Of a DNA stretch of 64,000 bases, positions 17,639 through 27,300 are shown piece by piece (position 1 is the stretch's first letter; each line of letters begins with the position of its first letter). Under the pieces are notes generated by a model that saw only the letters and a list, made by a program, of their open reading frames with translations, searched no databases and was not told the DNA's origin. The translations under genes were made by a program, and so were the position numbers. The stretch is from Rhodococcus rhodnii (GTDB lineage: Bacteria > Actinomycetota > Actinomycetes > Mycobacteriales > Pseudonocardiaceae): NCBI GenBank assembly GCA_000720375.1, contig JOAA01000008.1, positions 62,001 to 126,000 of the forward strand, written 5' to 3'.

Positions 17639-20600
17639 ATGACACGAAGAAGACACCGGCTGGCCGGTGCGGGCATCGCGTTCGCGATCGTCTCGACACT
17701 GGTCACGGTGCTCCCTGAGGCTGCCGTGGCGGCGCCGGAGGCCGAGTTCACGCCACGCACCGAGAAATCCGTTCCCGTCAAAACCGTTCCACCGGCACCG
17801 GTCGCACCCGACGCGGCCGAGGAGAAGGCCCTCAAGGGTTCGCCCAAGGTCACCTTCCCCGCGCCTGCCACCACCGAGCTCGGTGCGCAACAACGTGCCG
17901 CCGCGTCCGGGCCGATCCGGGTGTCGCGCAAGGACAACGCGCGGGCGGCGACCGACTCGACGATCCGGGTCGAGGTTCTGCCCAAGCGCTTGGACGGCCC
18001 CGCGTTCCGGCTTTCCGGCGCGGAGAACCAGGAGCTGGCGGTCGAGGTCGACTACTCCGGCTTCCGCGACGCGTACGGCGGTGACTGGGCCAACCGCCTG
18101 AAGCTGGCGATCCTGCCGGACTGTGCCCTGAACACACCGGAAGCCGTTGACTGCCAACCGAAAACCCTGAGCACGCGCAACGACGGCTCCGGCACGCTGT
18201 CAGCGGACGTGACGCCGAGCGCGAACCAGCTGTTCGCGGTCACGGCCGGTCCGTCATCCGGTGCCGGCGACTTGGGGGCGTCGTCGCTGTCGCCGGGTTC
18301 CACGTGGTCGTCCGGCGCTTCGTCCGGCGACTTCTCGTGGCAGTACGAAATGGACGCCGCGCCCGCACTCGAAGGGCCCGAGCCGGAGCTGGAGCTGTCG
18401 TACTCCTCCGGTTCGGTCGACGCGCACACGTCGGCCACGAACAACCAGCCGAGCTGGGCCGGTGAGGGCTTCGACCTCAACCCCGGCGGCTACATCGAAC
18501 GCCGGTACGCCAGCTGTTCCACCGACACCAAGGACAGCAACACCACCAAGAAGACCGGTGACCTGTGCTGGCGCACCGACAACGCCACGCTGCAGCTCAA
18601 CGGCAGCGGTGGCGAGCTCGTCCGGGACGACACGACCGGCGCGTGGCGGCTGCGCAGCGACGACGGTTCGAAGATCGAGCGTCTGTCCGGAAAGGACAAC
18701 GGCGACAACAACGGCGAAGCCTGGAAGATCACGACCAAGGACGGCACGCAGTACTTCTTCGGTCTGAACAAGCTTCCCGGCTGGGTCACCGGCAAGCAGG
18801 CCACCAACTCCACGTGGACGGCGCCGGTCTTCGGCAACCACAGCGGTGAGGACTGCTACAAGGCCGGTTCCTTCGACACCTCGTGGTGCCCGCAGGCCTG
18901 GCGGTGGAACCTCGACTACGTCGTGGACGCCAACGGCAACACGATGAGCTACTTCTACAAGACCGACACCAACAACTACGCCCGCAACATGACCGCCACC
19001 AAGGTCAGCAGCTACGTGCGGGACGGTTACCTCGAGCGCATCGAGTACGGCCAGAAGGACGGCGAGGTCTACACCAAGCCGGCCATCGGACAGGTCGCGT
19101 TCACCGTCGCCGACCGGTGCATCCCCGGTACCGACTGCGTCACGTCCAAGCCGGAGAACTGGCCGGACACGCCGTTGGACCAGCTGTGCACCAGCACGAC
19201 CAACTGCTCGGGCAAGTACACGCCGACGTTCTGGTCGCAGAAGCGGCTGGCGAAGGTCACCACGAAGGTGTGGAACAACACCGCCTTCAAGAACGTCGAC
19301 GAGTGGGCGTTCACGCACTCCTTCCCGGCGCCGGGTGACGGCACCAGGGCGGGCATGTGGCTGGCGTCGATCAAGCGGACCGGTCTGGTCGGCGGCACGG
19401 CCAGCCTGCCGGAGATCAACTTCGACGGCGTGCAGATGTCCAACCGGGTGGACGGCATCGAGGGCATCCCGCCGATGAACTGGTGGCGGCTCAAGGCGAT
19501 CCGCACCGAGACCGGTGGCGAGATCGCGGTCAACTACATGCCGAAGGAATGCGCCGCACCGAGCAACCTGCCGGTCGAGGACAACAACGCCAAGCGGTGC
19601 CACCCGCTGAAGTGGACGCCGGACTCGTTGGACGACCTGGCCAAGGAACGCATGGACTGGTTCCACAAGTACGTCGTGGCCGACGTGTCCGAGAAGGACC
19701 TGACCACCGGTCTGGCCCCGCAGGTCACCGAGATGAAGTACGTCGGCACCCCGGCGTGGCACCACGACGAGGAAGACGGCCTGATCCCGGCCGAGCGCAA
19801 GTCGTGGTCGCAGTGGCGTGGTTACGACCGCGTGCAGACGATCAAGGGCCAGCCGGGTGGCGAGCGCGAGCAGACCGAAACGCTCTTCTTCCGTGGCATG
19901 GACGAGGACAAGACGGCCGCGGGCGGCGTGAAGGACGTCAAGGTCGTCGACTCCAACGGGGTCGCTGTCGAGGACAGCAACGAGCTCGCCGGTGTCGAGC
20001 GGGAACGGATCACCTACGACAAGGCCGGTGGCAAGGTCGCCGAACGAGCCATCACCGACCAGTGGGTGTCCGAGCCGACCGCGACCCGGGTCCGCAGCTG
20101 GGGAACCACGCGGTCGCGCAAGACCGGTGAGGCCGCGGTCCGGCAGACCGAGGTGCACCCGGACGGCGCGCAGTTCAAGTCGGGGACCAACAACGTCTTC
20201 GACGCCAACGGCCTGCTGATCCGCACCGAGAACCTGCACGACCTGAACAACCCGAACGACGACACCTGCACCAGGTACAGCTACACGCAGAACCCGCAGA
20301 CGTACGTCCTGGACGTGAAGTACCAGGAGGAGACGGTCCGGGTGGCGTGTGACAAGACGCCGAGCCTGCCGGCTGACCTGGTCGACATCGAGCGGACGTA
20401 CTACGACGACAGCGACACCCTTGGTGCGCCGCCGGTTCGTGGCGAGCCGACGCGTCGTGACGAGTTCAGCGGCTGGGCCAACGGCGCGGCGACCTTCAAG
20501 ACCGTCGGCCGCACGAAGTACGACGGCTACGGCCGTCCGATCGAGGCGTACGACGTCTTCGGCAAGAAGAGCACGACGAAGTTCGAGTCCACTGTGGGCG

Positions 20601-23600
20601 GTCCGCTGACCAAGGTCACGACCACCAACCCGCTCGGACACGTGTCGAGCACCGACTACGAGCCGGCGTGGGGCGAACCGACCGCGATCACCGACACCAA
20701 CGGCAAGCGCACCGAGAAGGTGTTCGACCCGCTCGGCCGCGTGATCAAGTCGTGGCTGCCGGGCCGGGACCGCTCGCAGAGCCCCAGCACCGAGCACAGC
20801 TACCTGGTGCGCACCAACGGGCCCAACGCGGTCATCAACAAGACGTTGCAGCCAGACGGCCAGTACGTCACGGACATCGACCTGCTCGACGGCCAGATGC
20901 GCGAACGGCAGTCGCAGGACCCGGCACCGGGCGGCGGTCGTGTCATCACCGACACGATCTACGACTCGCGGGGTCTTGAGATCAAGACGAACGGTCCGTA
21001 CTACAACGACGCCCCGCCCGGCACGGACATCGTGACGCCGGACGAGGCGATGTTGCCCGCGCAGACCGTGTTCGAGTACGACGGCGAAGACCGGCTGACC
21101 GCGGAGATCTTCAAGGTCGAAGGCGTCGAGAAGTGGCGGACCACGCACTCGTACTCGGGCAGCCGCTACGACATCGATCCGCCGGACGGTGCCACCCCGA
21201 CGAGCAAGTTCATGGACGCCGAGGGCAGGCTCGTCGAACTGCGCCAGTACAAGGGCAATTCGCCGACCGGGGAGTACGACAAGACGACGTACACCTACAC
21301 CCCGCACGGTCAGCTCGAAACGGTCACCGACCCGGCGGGCAACGTCTGGCGGCACGAGTACGACCTGCTCGGCCGTGAGGTCAAGACGACCGACCCGGAC
21401 CGTGGCGTCACCGAGTTCACCTACGACCAGGCTGACCACGTCGCGACCAAGAAGGACGCCAAGGGCAACGTGCTGGCGTTCGCGTACGACGACATCGGCC
21501 GCAACACCGCGATCCACGAGGGATCGCTGACCGGGCCGAAGCGTGCCGAGTGGACGTTCGACAAGCTGGCCGACGGCACACCGGTTCCGGGCGTGTCGAC
21601 CTCGTCGACGCGGTACGTCAACGGAAACGCGTACACCCAGACGATCACGGGCGTGGACGCGGGCAACCGGCCGACCGGGATGAGCATCACGATCCCGGCG
21701 TCGGAAGGAAAACTGGCCGGAACGTACAAGTTCTCGACCTCCTACCGGCAGGACGGGGACATCGCCACGGCGACCATGCCCGCCGCGGGCGGGCTGGCCG
21801 AGGAGACGCTGACCTACGGCTACAACAGCCTCGGTCTGCCGACCACGTTGACGGGTAAGACGTCGTACGTCACCAACACCACCTACACCCCGTATTCGGA
21901 GCCACAGCAGGTGATGCTGTCCGCGGGTGGCAAGTGGGTCAAGCGGTCCGCCGAGTACGAGATCGGTACCCGACGGCTGATGCGGACCGTGACCGAGCGC
22001 GAGACGCCCGGCCGGATGGTGGCCAACACGTCGTTCACCTACGACGCGGCCGGAAACATCACCCGGATCCACAACCAGCCGGGTGCCGACACCGGTGAAC
22101 CAGCCGACACCCAGTGTTTCCAGCACGACTACCTGCGCCGGATGACCGGTGCGTGGACGCCGCGCGACGGAAACTGCGCCACGCAGCCGAGTTCCGCCGG
22201 CCTCGGCGGCCCGGCTCCGTACTGGCACGGCTGGGCCTACGACAAGGCCGGCAACCGCACCAGCGAGACCAAGGTGACGCCGGACGGCAAGACGACGTCC
22301 AGTGTGTACACGTACCCCGCCCCCGGCCAGGCCCGTCCGCACGCCGTGCAGAAGGTGACCACGACCGGACCGCAGGGCACCAAGGTCGACGACTACGGCT
22401 ACGACGAGAATGGCAACACGACCGCTCGTAAGGGCCAGACGCTGGAGTGGGACCTCGAAGGCCAGATGACCAAGGTCACCGAGGGCACGAAGGTCACGTC
22501 GTACGTCTACGACGCCGACGGCGAACGCATGATCCGCCGTGACGGCAGCGGAACCACGTTGTACCTCGGCACAACCGAGGTCCTGCTGACGCCCGCAGGC
22601 GTGTTGCAGGGCACGCGGCACTACGTGCACGACGAGGAGACCGTCGCGGTCCGTACCTCGGACGGCAAGCTGCATTGGTTGGACCCCAACCACGTCGGCA
22701 CCGCCGAGCTGTCGATTGACGCGGACACGCAGGAGGTGACGCGGCGGCGAACCGACCCGTTCGGCTCCGTGCGTGGCACCGCTCCGTCGTCGTGGCCGAG
22801 CCAGCAAGGGTTCGTCGGCGGCACGATCGATGCCGACACCGGGCTGACCCAACTCGGCGAACGGGCGTACGACCCGTCGACAGGCAAGTTCATCTCGCCC
22901 GACCCGGAGATCGACTTCACCGAGCCGCAGCAGATGAACGCATACGCGTACGCCAACAACAACCCGGTCACGTATTCCGACCCGGACGGCCGGTTCTGGG
23001 TGATCGTGGCTCGGGTCGTGGCGACCAAGGTGCTTGTGCCCGTGCTGAAGAAGTACGTGGTGCCGGTGCTCAAGCGCGTGATGGTCTGGGTCGGCAAGAA
23101 GATCGTCAGCGGCTTGGCGTGGCTGGCCAAGAAGATCGGCATCAAGTGGGTGCAGGTTGCCCGCTGGGTGACCGTGATGGTGGTCAAGAAGGTCCGGGTC
23201 TGGGTCAGCAAGATCGTCAAAACGGTCAAGAAGTCCAGGATCTGGAAGGAAGCCAAGAAGAAGATCGCCAAATGGATCGGCAAGAAGAACGTCCAGCGGA
23301 TCAAGAAGGCGATCCAGAAGGTCAAACGGATCTACAAGAAGATCAAGGAAAAGGTCAAGAAAAAGCGCGACGAGTGGCGCAAGCGGCAGCGGGAGCAGAA
23401 GCGCGGGCCACGGCCGGACCTCTTCGCGACCGGCAAGAACACCACAGTCGGGCCGCAGGTGAATCCGAACCGCAAGGGTAAGGACTTCGAAGTCGACGGC
23501 GACGACGTCCTGCCACAACCGAACAAGAACGGCGAGTACCTCGGGCACTCCACGTTCGACAACGAGGACGCACTGAAGAAGCACACCAGCGGTGGCCCGA

Positions 23601-23785
23601 TGTGGCGGCTGCCCGCGAACGCCGAACTGCCGGAGGGTCTCGACTGGGTGAATGACAACGATCCACCCGGTCACTACACGATCTACGCCACGCGGCGAAT
23701 GAAGTTCAGCGAGTACAAAGAAAAGATCGAAACGCTGCCGTGGAAGTATGTGAAGAAGGTCAAGAGTACGAGGCCAAGGGGGTGA
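17639..23785 (+). CDS. Secreted RHS-repeat polymorphic toxin with Tse2-like C-terminus
   Basis: 2048 residues. A Sec signal peptide (cleavage near AAVAAP, residue 31) is followed by an N-terminal region, then many YD/RHS repeats (YDxxGR, FEYDGEDRLTAE, YDADGERM) and the RHS core end AYDPSTGKFISPDP near residue 1745. After NNPVTYSDPDG (about 1775) comes a Val/Lys-rich amphipathic segment (about 1785-1920). The last 125 residues are the variable toxin. There, GHSTFDNEDAL, WRLPANAELPEGL and HYTIYATRRM match in order the pattern I recall for the Tse2 toxin, an ADP-ribosyltransferase-like fold. ATG 17639 has GGAGGGG nine bases upstream. The next gene, three bases on, is the likely immunity gene. 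Confidence 0.85.
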   Translation: MTRRRHRLAGAGIAFAIVSTLVTVLPEAAVAAPEAEFTPRTEKSVPVKTVPPAPVAPDAAEEKALKGSPKVTFPAPATTELGAQQRAAASGPIRVSRKDNARAATDSTIRVEVLPKRLDGPAFRLSGAENQELAVEVDYSGFRDAYGGDWANRLKLAILPDCALNTPEAVDCQPKTLSTRNDGSGTLSADVTPSANQLFAVTAGPSSGAGDLGASSLSPGSTWSSGASSGDFSWQYEMDAAPALEGPEPELELSYSSGSVDAHTSATNNQPSWAGEGFDLNPGGYIERRYASCSTDTKDSNTTKKTGDLCWRTDNATLQLNGSGGELVRDDTTGAWRLRSDDGSKIERLSGKDNGDNNGEAWKITTKDGTQYFFGLNKLPGWVTGKQATNSTWTAPVFGNHSGEDCYKAGSFDTSWCPQAWRWNLDYVVDANGNTMSYFYKTDTNNYARNMTATKVSSYVRDGYLERIEYGQKDGEVYTKPAIGQVAFTVADRCIPGTDCVTSKPENWPDTPLDQLCTSTTNCSGKYTPTFWSQKRLAKVTTKVWNNTAFKNVDEWAFTHSFPAPGDGTRAGMWLASIKRTGLVGGTASLPEINFDGVQMSNRVDGIEGIPPMNWWRLKAIRTETGGEIAVNYMPKECAAPSNLPVEDNNAKRCHPLKWTPDSLDDLAKERMDWFHKYVVADVSEKDLTTGLAPQVTEMKYVGTPAWHHDEEDGLIPAERKSWSQWRGYDRVQTIKGQPGGEREQTETLFFRGMDEDKTAAGGVKDVKVVDSNGVAVEDSNELAGVERERITYDKAGGKVAERAITDQWVSEPTATRVRSWGTTRSRKTGEAAVRQTEVHPDGAQFKSGTNNVFDANGLLIRTENLHDLNNPNDDTCTRYSYTQNPQTYVLDVKYQEETVRVACDKTPSLPADLVDIERTYYDDSDTLGAPPVRGEPTRRDEFSGWANGAATFKTVGRTKYDGYGRPIEAYDVFGKKSTTKFESTVGGPLTKVTTTNPLGHVSSTDYEPAWGEPTAITDTNGKRTEKVFDPLGRVIKSWLPGRDRSQSPSTEHSYLVRTNGPNAVINKTLQPDGQYVTDIDLLDGQMRERQSQDPAPGGGRVITDTIYDSRGLEIKTNGPYYNDAPPGTDIVTPDEAMLPAQTVFEYDGEDRLTAEIFKVEGVEKWRTTHSYSGSRYDIDPPDGATPTSKFMDAEGRLVELRQYKGNSPTGEYDKTTYTYTPHGQLETVTDPAGNVWRHEYDLLGREVKTTDPDRGVTEFTYDQADHVATKKDAKGNVLAFAYDDIGRNTAIHEGSLTGPKRAEWTFDKLADGTPVPGVSTSSTRYVNGNAYTQTITGVDAGNRPTGMSITIPASEGKLAGTYKFSTSYRQDGDIATATMPAAGGLAEETLTYGYNSLGLPTTLTGKTSYVTNTTYTPYSEPQQVMLSAGGKWVKRSAEYEIGTRRLMRTVTERETPGRMVANTSFTYDAAGNITRIHNQPGADTGEPADTQCFQHDYLRRMTGAWTPRDGNCATQPSSAGLGGPAPYWHGWAYDKAGNRTSETKVTPDGKTTSSVYTYPAPGQARPHAVQKVTTTGPQGTKVDDYGYDENGNTTARKGQTLEWDLEGQMTKVTEGTKVTSYVYDADGERMIRRDGSGTTLYLGTTEVLLTPAGVLQGTRHYVHDEETVAVRTSDGKLHWLDPNHVGTAELSIDADTQEVTRRRTDPFGSVRGTAPSSWPSQQGFVGGTIDADTGLTQLGERAYDPSTGKFISPDPEIDFTEPQQMNAYAYANNNPVTYSDPDGRFWVIVARVVATKVLVPVLKKYVVPVLKRVMVWVGKKIVSGLAWLAKKIGIKWVQVARWVTVMVVKKVRVWVSKIVKTVKKSRIWKEAKKKIAKWIGKKNVQRIKKAIQKVKRIYKKIKEKVKKKRDEWRKRQREQKRGPRPDLFATGKNTTVGPQVNPNRKGKDFEVDGDDVLPQPNKNGEYLGHSTFDNEDALKKHTSGGPMWRLPANAELPEGLDWVNDNDPPGHYTIYATRRMKFSEYKEKIETLPWKYVKKVKSTRPRG

Positions 23786-23788
23786 GCG

Positions 23789-24271
23789 GTGGACAAGGCA
23801 GACAAGGCGTGGAAGGCACTGGAAAAGGCGACCGCGTCCTACCGTGACGCCGGTGACGCGGTGCTCGCGACCGACGCCGTGGAGACACTGCGAGCGGTCT
23901 TCGCGTCGGGCAGCAGCCATCACGCGGCCATCCGGTTCATCGGGGATCGCGCCGTCGAGCGGCCCGAACTGGTGCAGGCGCTGTTGCCTGAACTGTTCGA
24001 CACCGCGCTCGGCGACTCCCCGATCGCGGCCAGAGCCCGGTACATCCTTGCCGGGTTGTGGCCGAGCATGCGTGACCCGCAGCTGGAAGCGTTGGCAGCA
24101 CGGGAGATCGCGAACCCGGACCCGGACCGCTGGGAGGAGCTACGGGCTCTTGCCGTGCTGCTCGAACACATCGGGCGGCTCGACCTGCTCGAAGCGCTGA
24201 AGGACGCCGTCCGGGACTCCCCGGAAGAGGCACTGCGGTGGATCGCTGAGGACTTCCCTCAGCACAGCTAG
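23789..24271 (+). CDS. Probable immunity protein for the RHS toxin
   Basis: 160 residues, soluble, and by composition almost entirely alpha-helical with a HEAT-like feel (helices such as HHAAIRFIGDRAVERPELVQ). GTG start at 23789, six bases after an AAGGGGG that lies inside the end of the RHS gene; only three bases separate the genes. Position directly after a polymorphic toxin C-terminus, tight coupling and lack of a signal peptide are the usual marks of an immunity gene. I do not recognise the family. It does not look like Tsi2, the known Tse2 partner, which is about half as long. Confidence 0.6.
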   Translation: MDKADKAWKALEKATASYRDAGDAVLATDAVETLRAVFASGSSHHAAIRFIGDRAVERPELVQALLPELFDTALGDSPIAARARYILAGLWPSMRDPQLEALAAREIANPDPDRWEELRALAVLLEHIGRLDLLEALKDAVRDSPEEALRWIAEDFPQHS

Positions 24272-24284
24272 GTCGATACAAGAA

Positions 24285-24323
24285 GAACGGCGGGGTGGCC
24301 ATTTCCTGGCCACCCCGCCGTTC
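24285..24323. terminator. Strong bidirectional terminator
   Basis: GAACGGCGGGGTGGCC (24285-24300) and its exact complement (24308-24323) form a perfect 16-bp stem with a 7-base loop, followed on the plus strand by CTTTAT. It lies between the immunity gene and the convergent FG-GAP gene and can serve both. Confidence 0.85.
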
Positions 24324-24348
24324 CTTTATGTGCTGGTGTGCGGCTCCG

Positions 24349-27300
24349 TCACGGTTCGATTCTTAGGATGTAACGCTGGTGCGCAGCTCCTGAACAGGCC
24401 ACCTGGGTGATGGCCGTGTTCGTCGCGGTGCCGCCACCGGCCACGGTCACGCACTTGTCACTGTGCACGATCCGAGGCTGGATCACGACGTCCATCCCGC
24501 TGCCGCTCACGTAGTCCAGCCGGAACTGCTGGTTCGCTTGCGGCGCACCGGTCGGCTCGCACGTCCACTGGCCGATCGCGACGTTGTCCTCGTGCTTCCA
24601 GCTCGGGATGTCCAGGCATTTGCCCGCGGTCGTCTTGATCTGGAAGTACGGCGTGCTGCCGATCCGGTCCAGCTCGAACTGCTGGTGAGCCGCCGAGGCG
24701 ACGCAGTCCTGCTGCTGGAACGGGCCGCCGTCGGCCACGTTGCCCGACGGGATTCCGGTGCATTTCTCCGTGTGACTCGGCTGCAGGCGGTACTTGCGGC
24801 CCGGTTCGATGTAGACGGCGTCCGCCACGTCCGCGACCGCGCCTTGCCAGTCGGTTCGCTTGTCGGCGAACGCGGTTCCGGTTGAGACGAACGTGTACAT
24901 CTGCCGTTGGCCGTTGCCGGTGTCGTACAGCGATGCGATGTCACCACGACCGTCGCCGTTGAAGTCGCCCGCGGCCAGCGAGGACTTCAGTGAGTCGAAC
25001 GCCGTGCTCTCCCAGCCGACAGCGACGGACCAAGCGCTGCCGCTGGAGGTGAAGATCTGCACCTGTGTCGATGTCCCGCCACGGTTGTAGGACGCCACGA
25101 TCTCGTCCTTGCCCGCGGTGTCGCCGTTGACGTTCGTCGTCACGAAAGTCGCCTTGGACCGGTCAAAAGCAGCACTGTCCCACTGCGAAACCGGCGCCGC
25201 GAACGAAGAACCGTCCGACACGTGCATGAACAGCTTGGTCTGCAAGGCGCCAGGAGCCCCGCGGAATCCGGCGATGTCGTCGTCGCCGTCCCCGTCGAAG
25301 TCGCCCGCCACCGGGGAAAGGTGGTTGATGTCCAGCCCACCCGCGCCGCTGTCCCACTGCTGCACGGGAGCTGCGAACACGCCGCCGCTGGAGCGGTGCA
25401 CCCACAGCTTGGTCTGTGCCCCGGCAGTGCCTTGGAACACGGCCAGATCGTCGTCGCCGTCGGCATCGAAGTCGCCCGCGGTGATTCGCAGGTGTGACAG
25501 CCGATAGTCGCCGGTCCACGCTGGTTCGCTTTCCGCGTCGAAGCGGTTGCTGTCCGAGCGCAACAGGTACAGCCGGACCTTGCGGTCGGGGTCTTCCCGC
25601 AGCACCGCGATATCGCTACGGCCGTCGCCGTCGAAATCACCGTTGGCGCTCTTGATCCGGTACATCGGGAAACCACCGCTGACATCGGTGTCCCAGCCGA
25701 CGTAACCGGAGGAGAAACCGCTGCCCGTCGACAAGAAGTTCCACGCCGCCGTCCGGCCATTGCCCTGGTCGAACAGCATGGCGAAGTCCGCGCGCCTGTC
25801 GCCGTTGGTGTCCGCGCGCACCGCTGTGCCCGGCACGCTCCGGACCTGGGCCGTCAATGTCCAAGATGGACTCAGGGGGCTGATGTTGCCCGCCTTGTCC
25901 ACGGCTCGGACGTACAGGGGGCGGCTGGAATTGTCGTCCCACACGGTGATCGGAACCGTGGCCGAGCCTTGTGCGTTCGCGGCGACCCACATGGTCGTTT
26001 TGTCCTGCTGGAAGCCGTATCGGAAGCCGGCAATGTCCGTATCCGTGCCGCTGAACGTCACGGTGCCCAGTTCACCGACCGACCGAACCGGCGTGTTGTC
26101 CGGGAAGTCCGTCGACGAGATCGTCGGCGGCACTGGCCGGGTCCGGTCCACAGTGAAGTAGCAGCGCGGCGAATCAGGACCCGCGATAAGCGAATCCAGG
26201 ATGCGGGCGCGGTAGTTGTACACCTTCGTCGGCTGGTTGTCCGGCAGGACGCCAGCAGGGACCGAGGACCACGAGAACGCACCACCGGACCGGAACAACG
26301 GTGTGTCCTGGGTGTGCACGACCGTGTCGCCGTCGAGGACCTCCAGTCGTCCCTTGACGTTGTCACCGTCCGGGTCGGACGCGATGGACGAGAACGTCGG
26401 GGAGGCGGTGTTCAACGCGACCGGTGCCGCGGCCGTGCCGCACGGAGTCGGCGGGACGGTCGTGAAGTTGGTCGGCACCCGCGGTTTGTTGTTGTACTCG
26501 ACGACCAGCCGAGCCGTGTTGAAGAAGAACTTCTTCCACTGGGAGTTGGAACTCTCGTTGGGCGCCCGCAAGCCGAACGTCAGCGTCCCCGTCTTGGCGT
26601 TGGCGGTGTTCTGCACCAACGTCTTCAGCGCCGCCGAGCCGAACTCCATCGGGAAGTCCGGCTGGGTCGTGGTGCACCCGCCGCCCTCGTTGGCGTTGGC
26701 CGATCGGCTGTCGAGTTTGGTCAGCCACCACTTCTTGTCGGTGCTCGTCTCCGTGGTGGTGTTCCACGTGATCTTGGTGCCCGCCTCGATGCCCTTGGTG
26801 TGGTACAGGTCCACCGGTGTCGCGGCACACGCGCCGGAGTGGTCGAGGGTGATGGCGAACCACGTGTTGAGCACCTGCGCACCGGCGATCGGGGCCGTGT
26901 TGACCTGGAAGAACGACCGGTGCAGGCCGTGCGGCGACGAGAAGGTCTGCAGACCGACCCGTGCCGTATCCCGGTCTGTGGTCCAGTACTCGGTGTTCGG
27001 GGAGTAGGAGTCCACCGAGACCCAGCGGTTCTGGGTACCGCTGTAGGACGGGTCGATGTACAGCGGGAAGTTGGTGTCCGGTGACGTGAGCATCTCGGCG
27101 TCGGGCACGACGGTCAGCTCGCGGTCGCCGACGCGCAGGTCCATCGGGTGGTGCTCGATCTTCTGCTCCACCGCGGATCGCGCGGCGGGAGGCGTCTGCC
27201 ACATGGTCGGCGTGCCGGATTCGAAGACCGCGTTCCCGGCCTCGTCGACGGCCATGGTCTTGCCGTTCTCGCCCGCCTTGATCGCCAGGCCGGACGTGGC

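Noticed and set aside
18254..23923. An 1889-codon open frame antisense to the RHS gene
   Set aside because: It mirrors the RHS gene in the frame kept open by GC-rich third positions. The product is a low-complexity Arg/Val/Leu/Asp mixture with no domains, while the plus strand has a signal peptide and clear RHS repeats.
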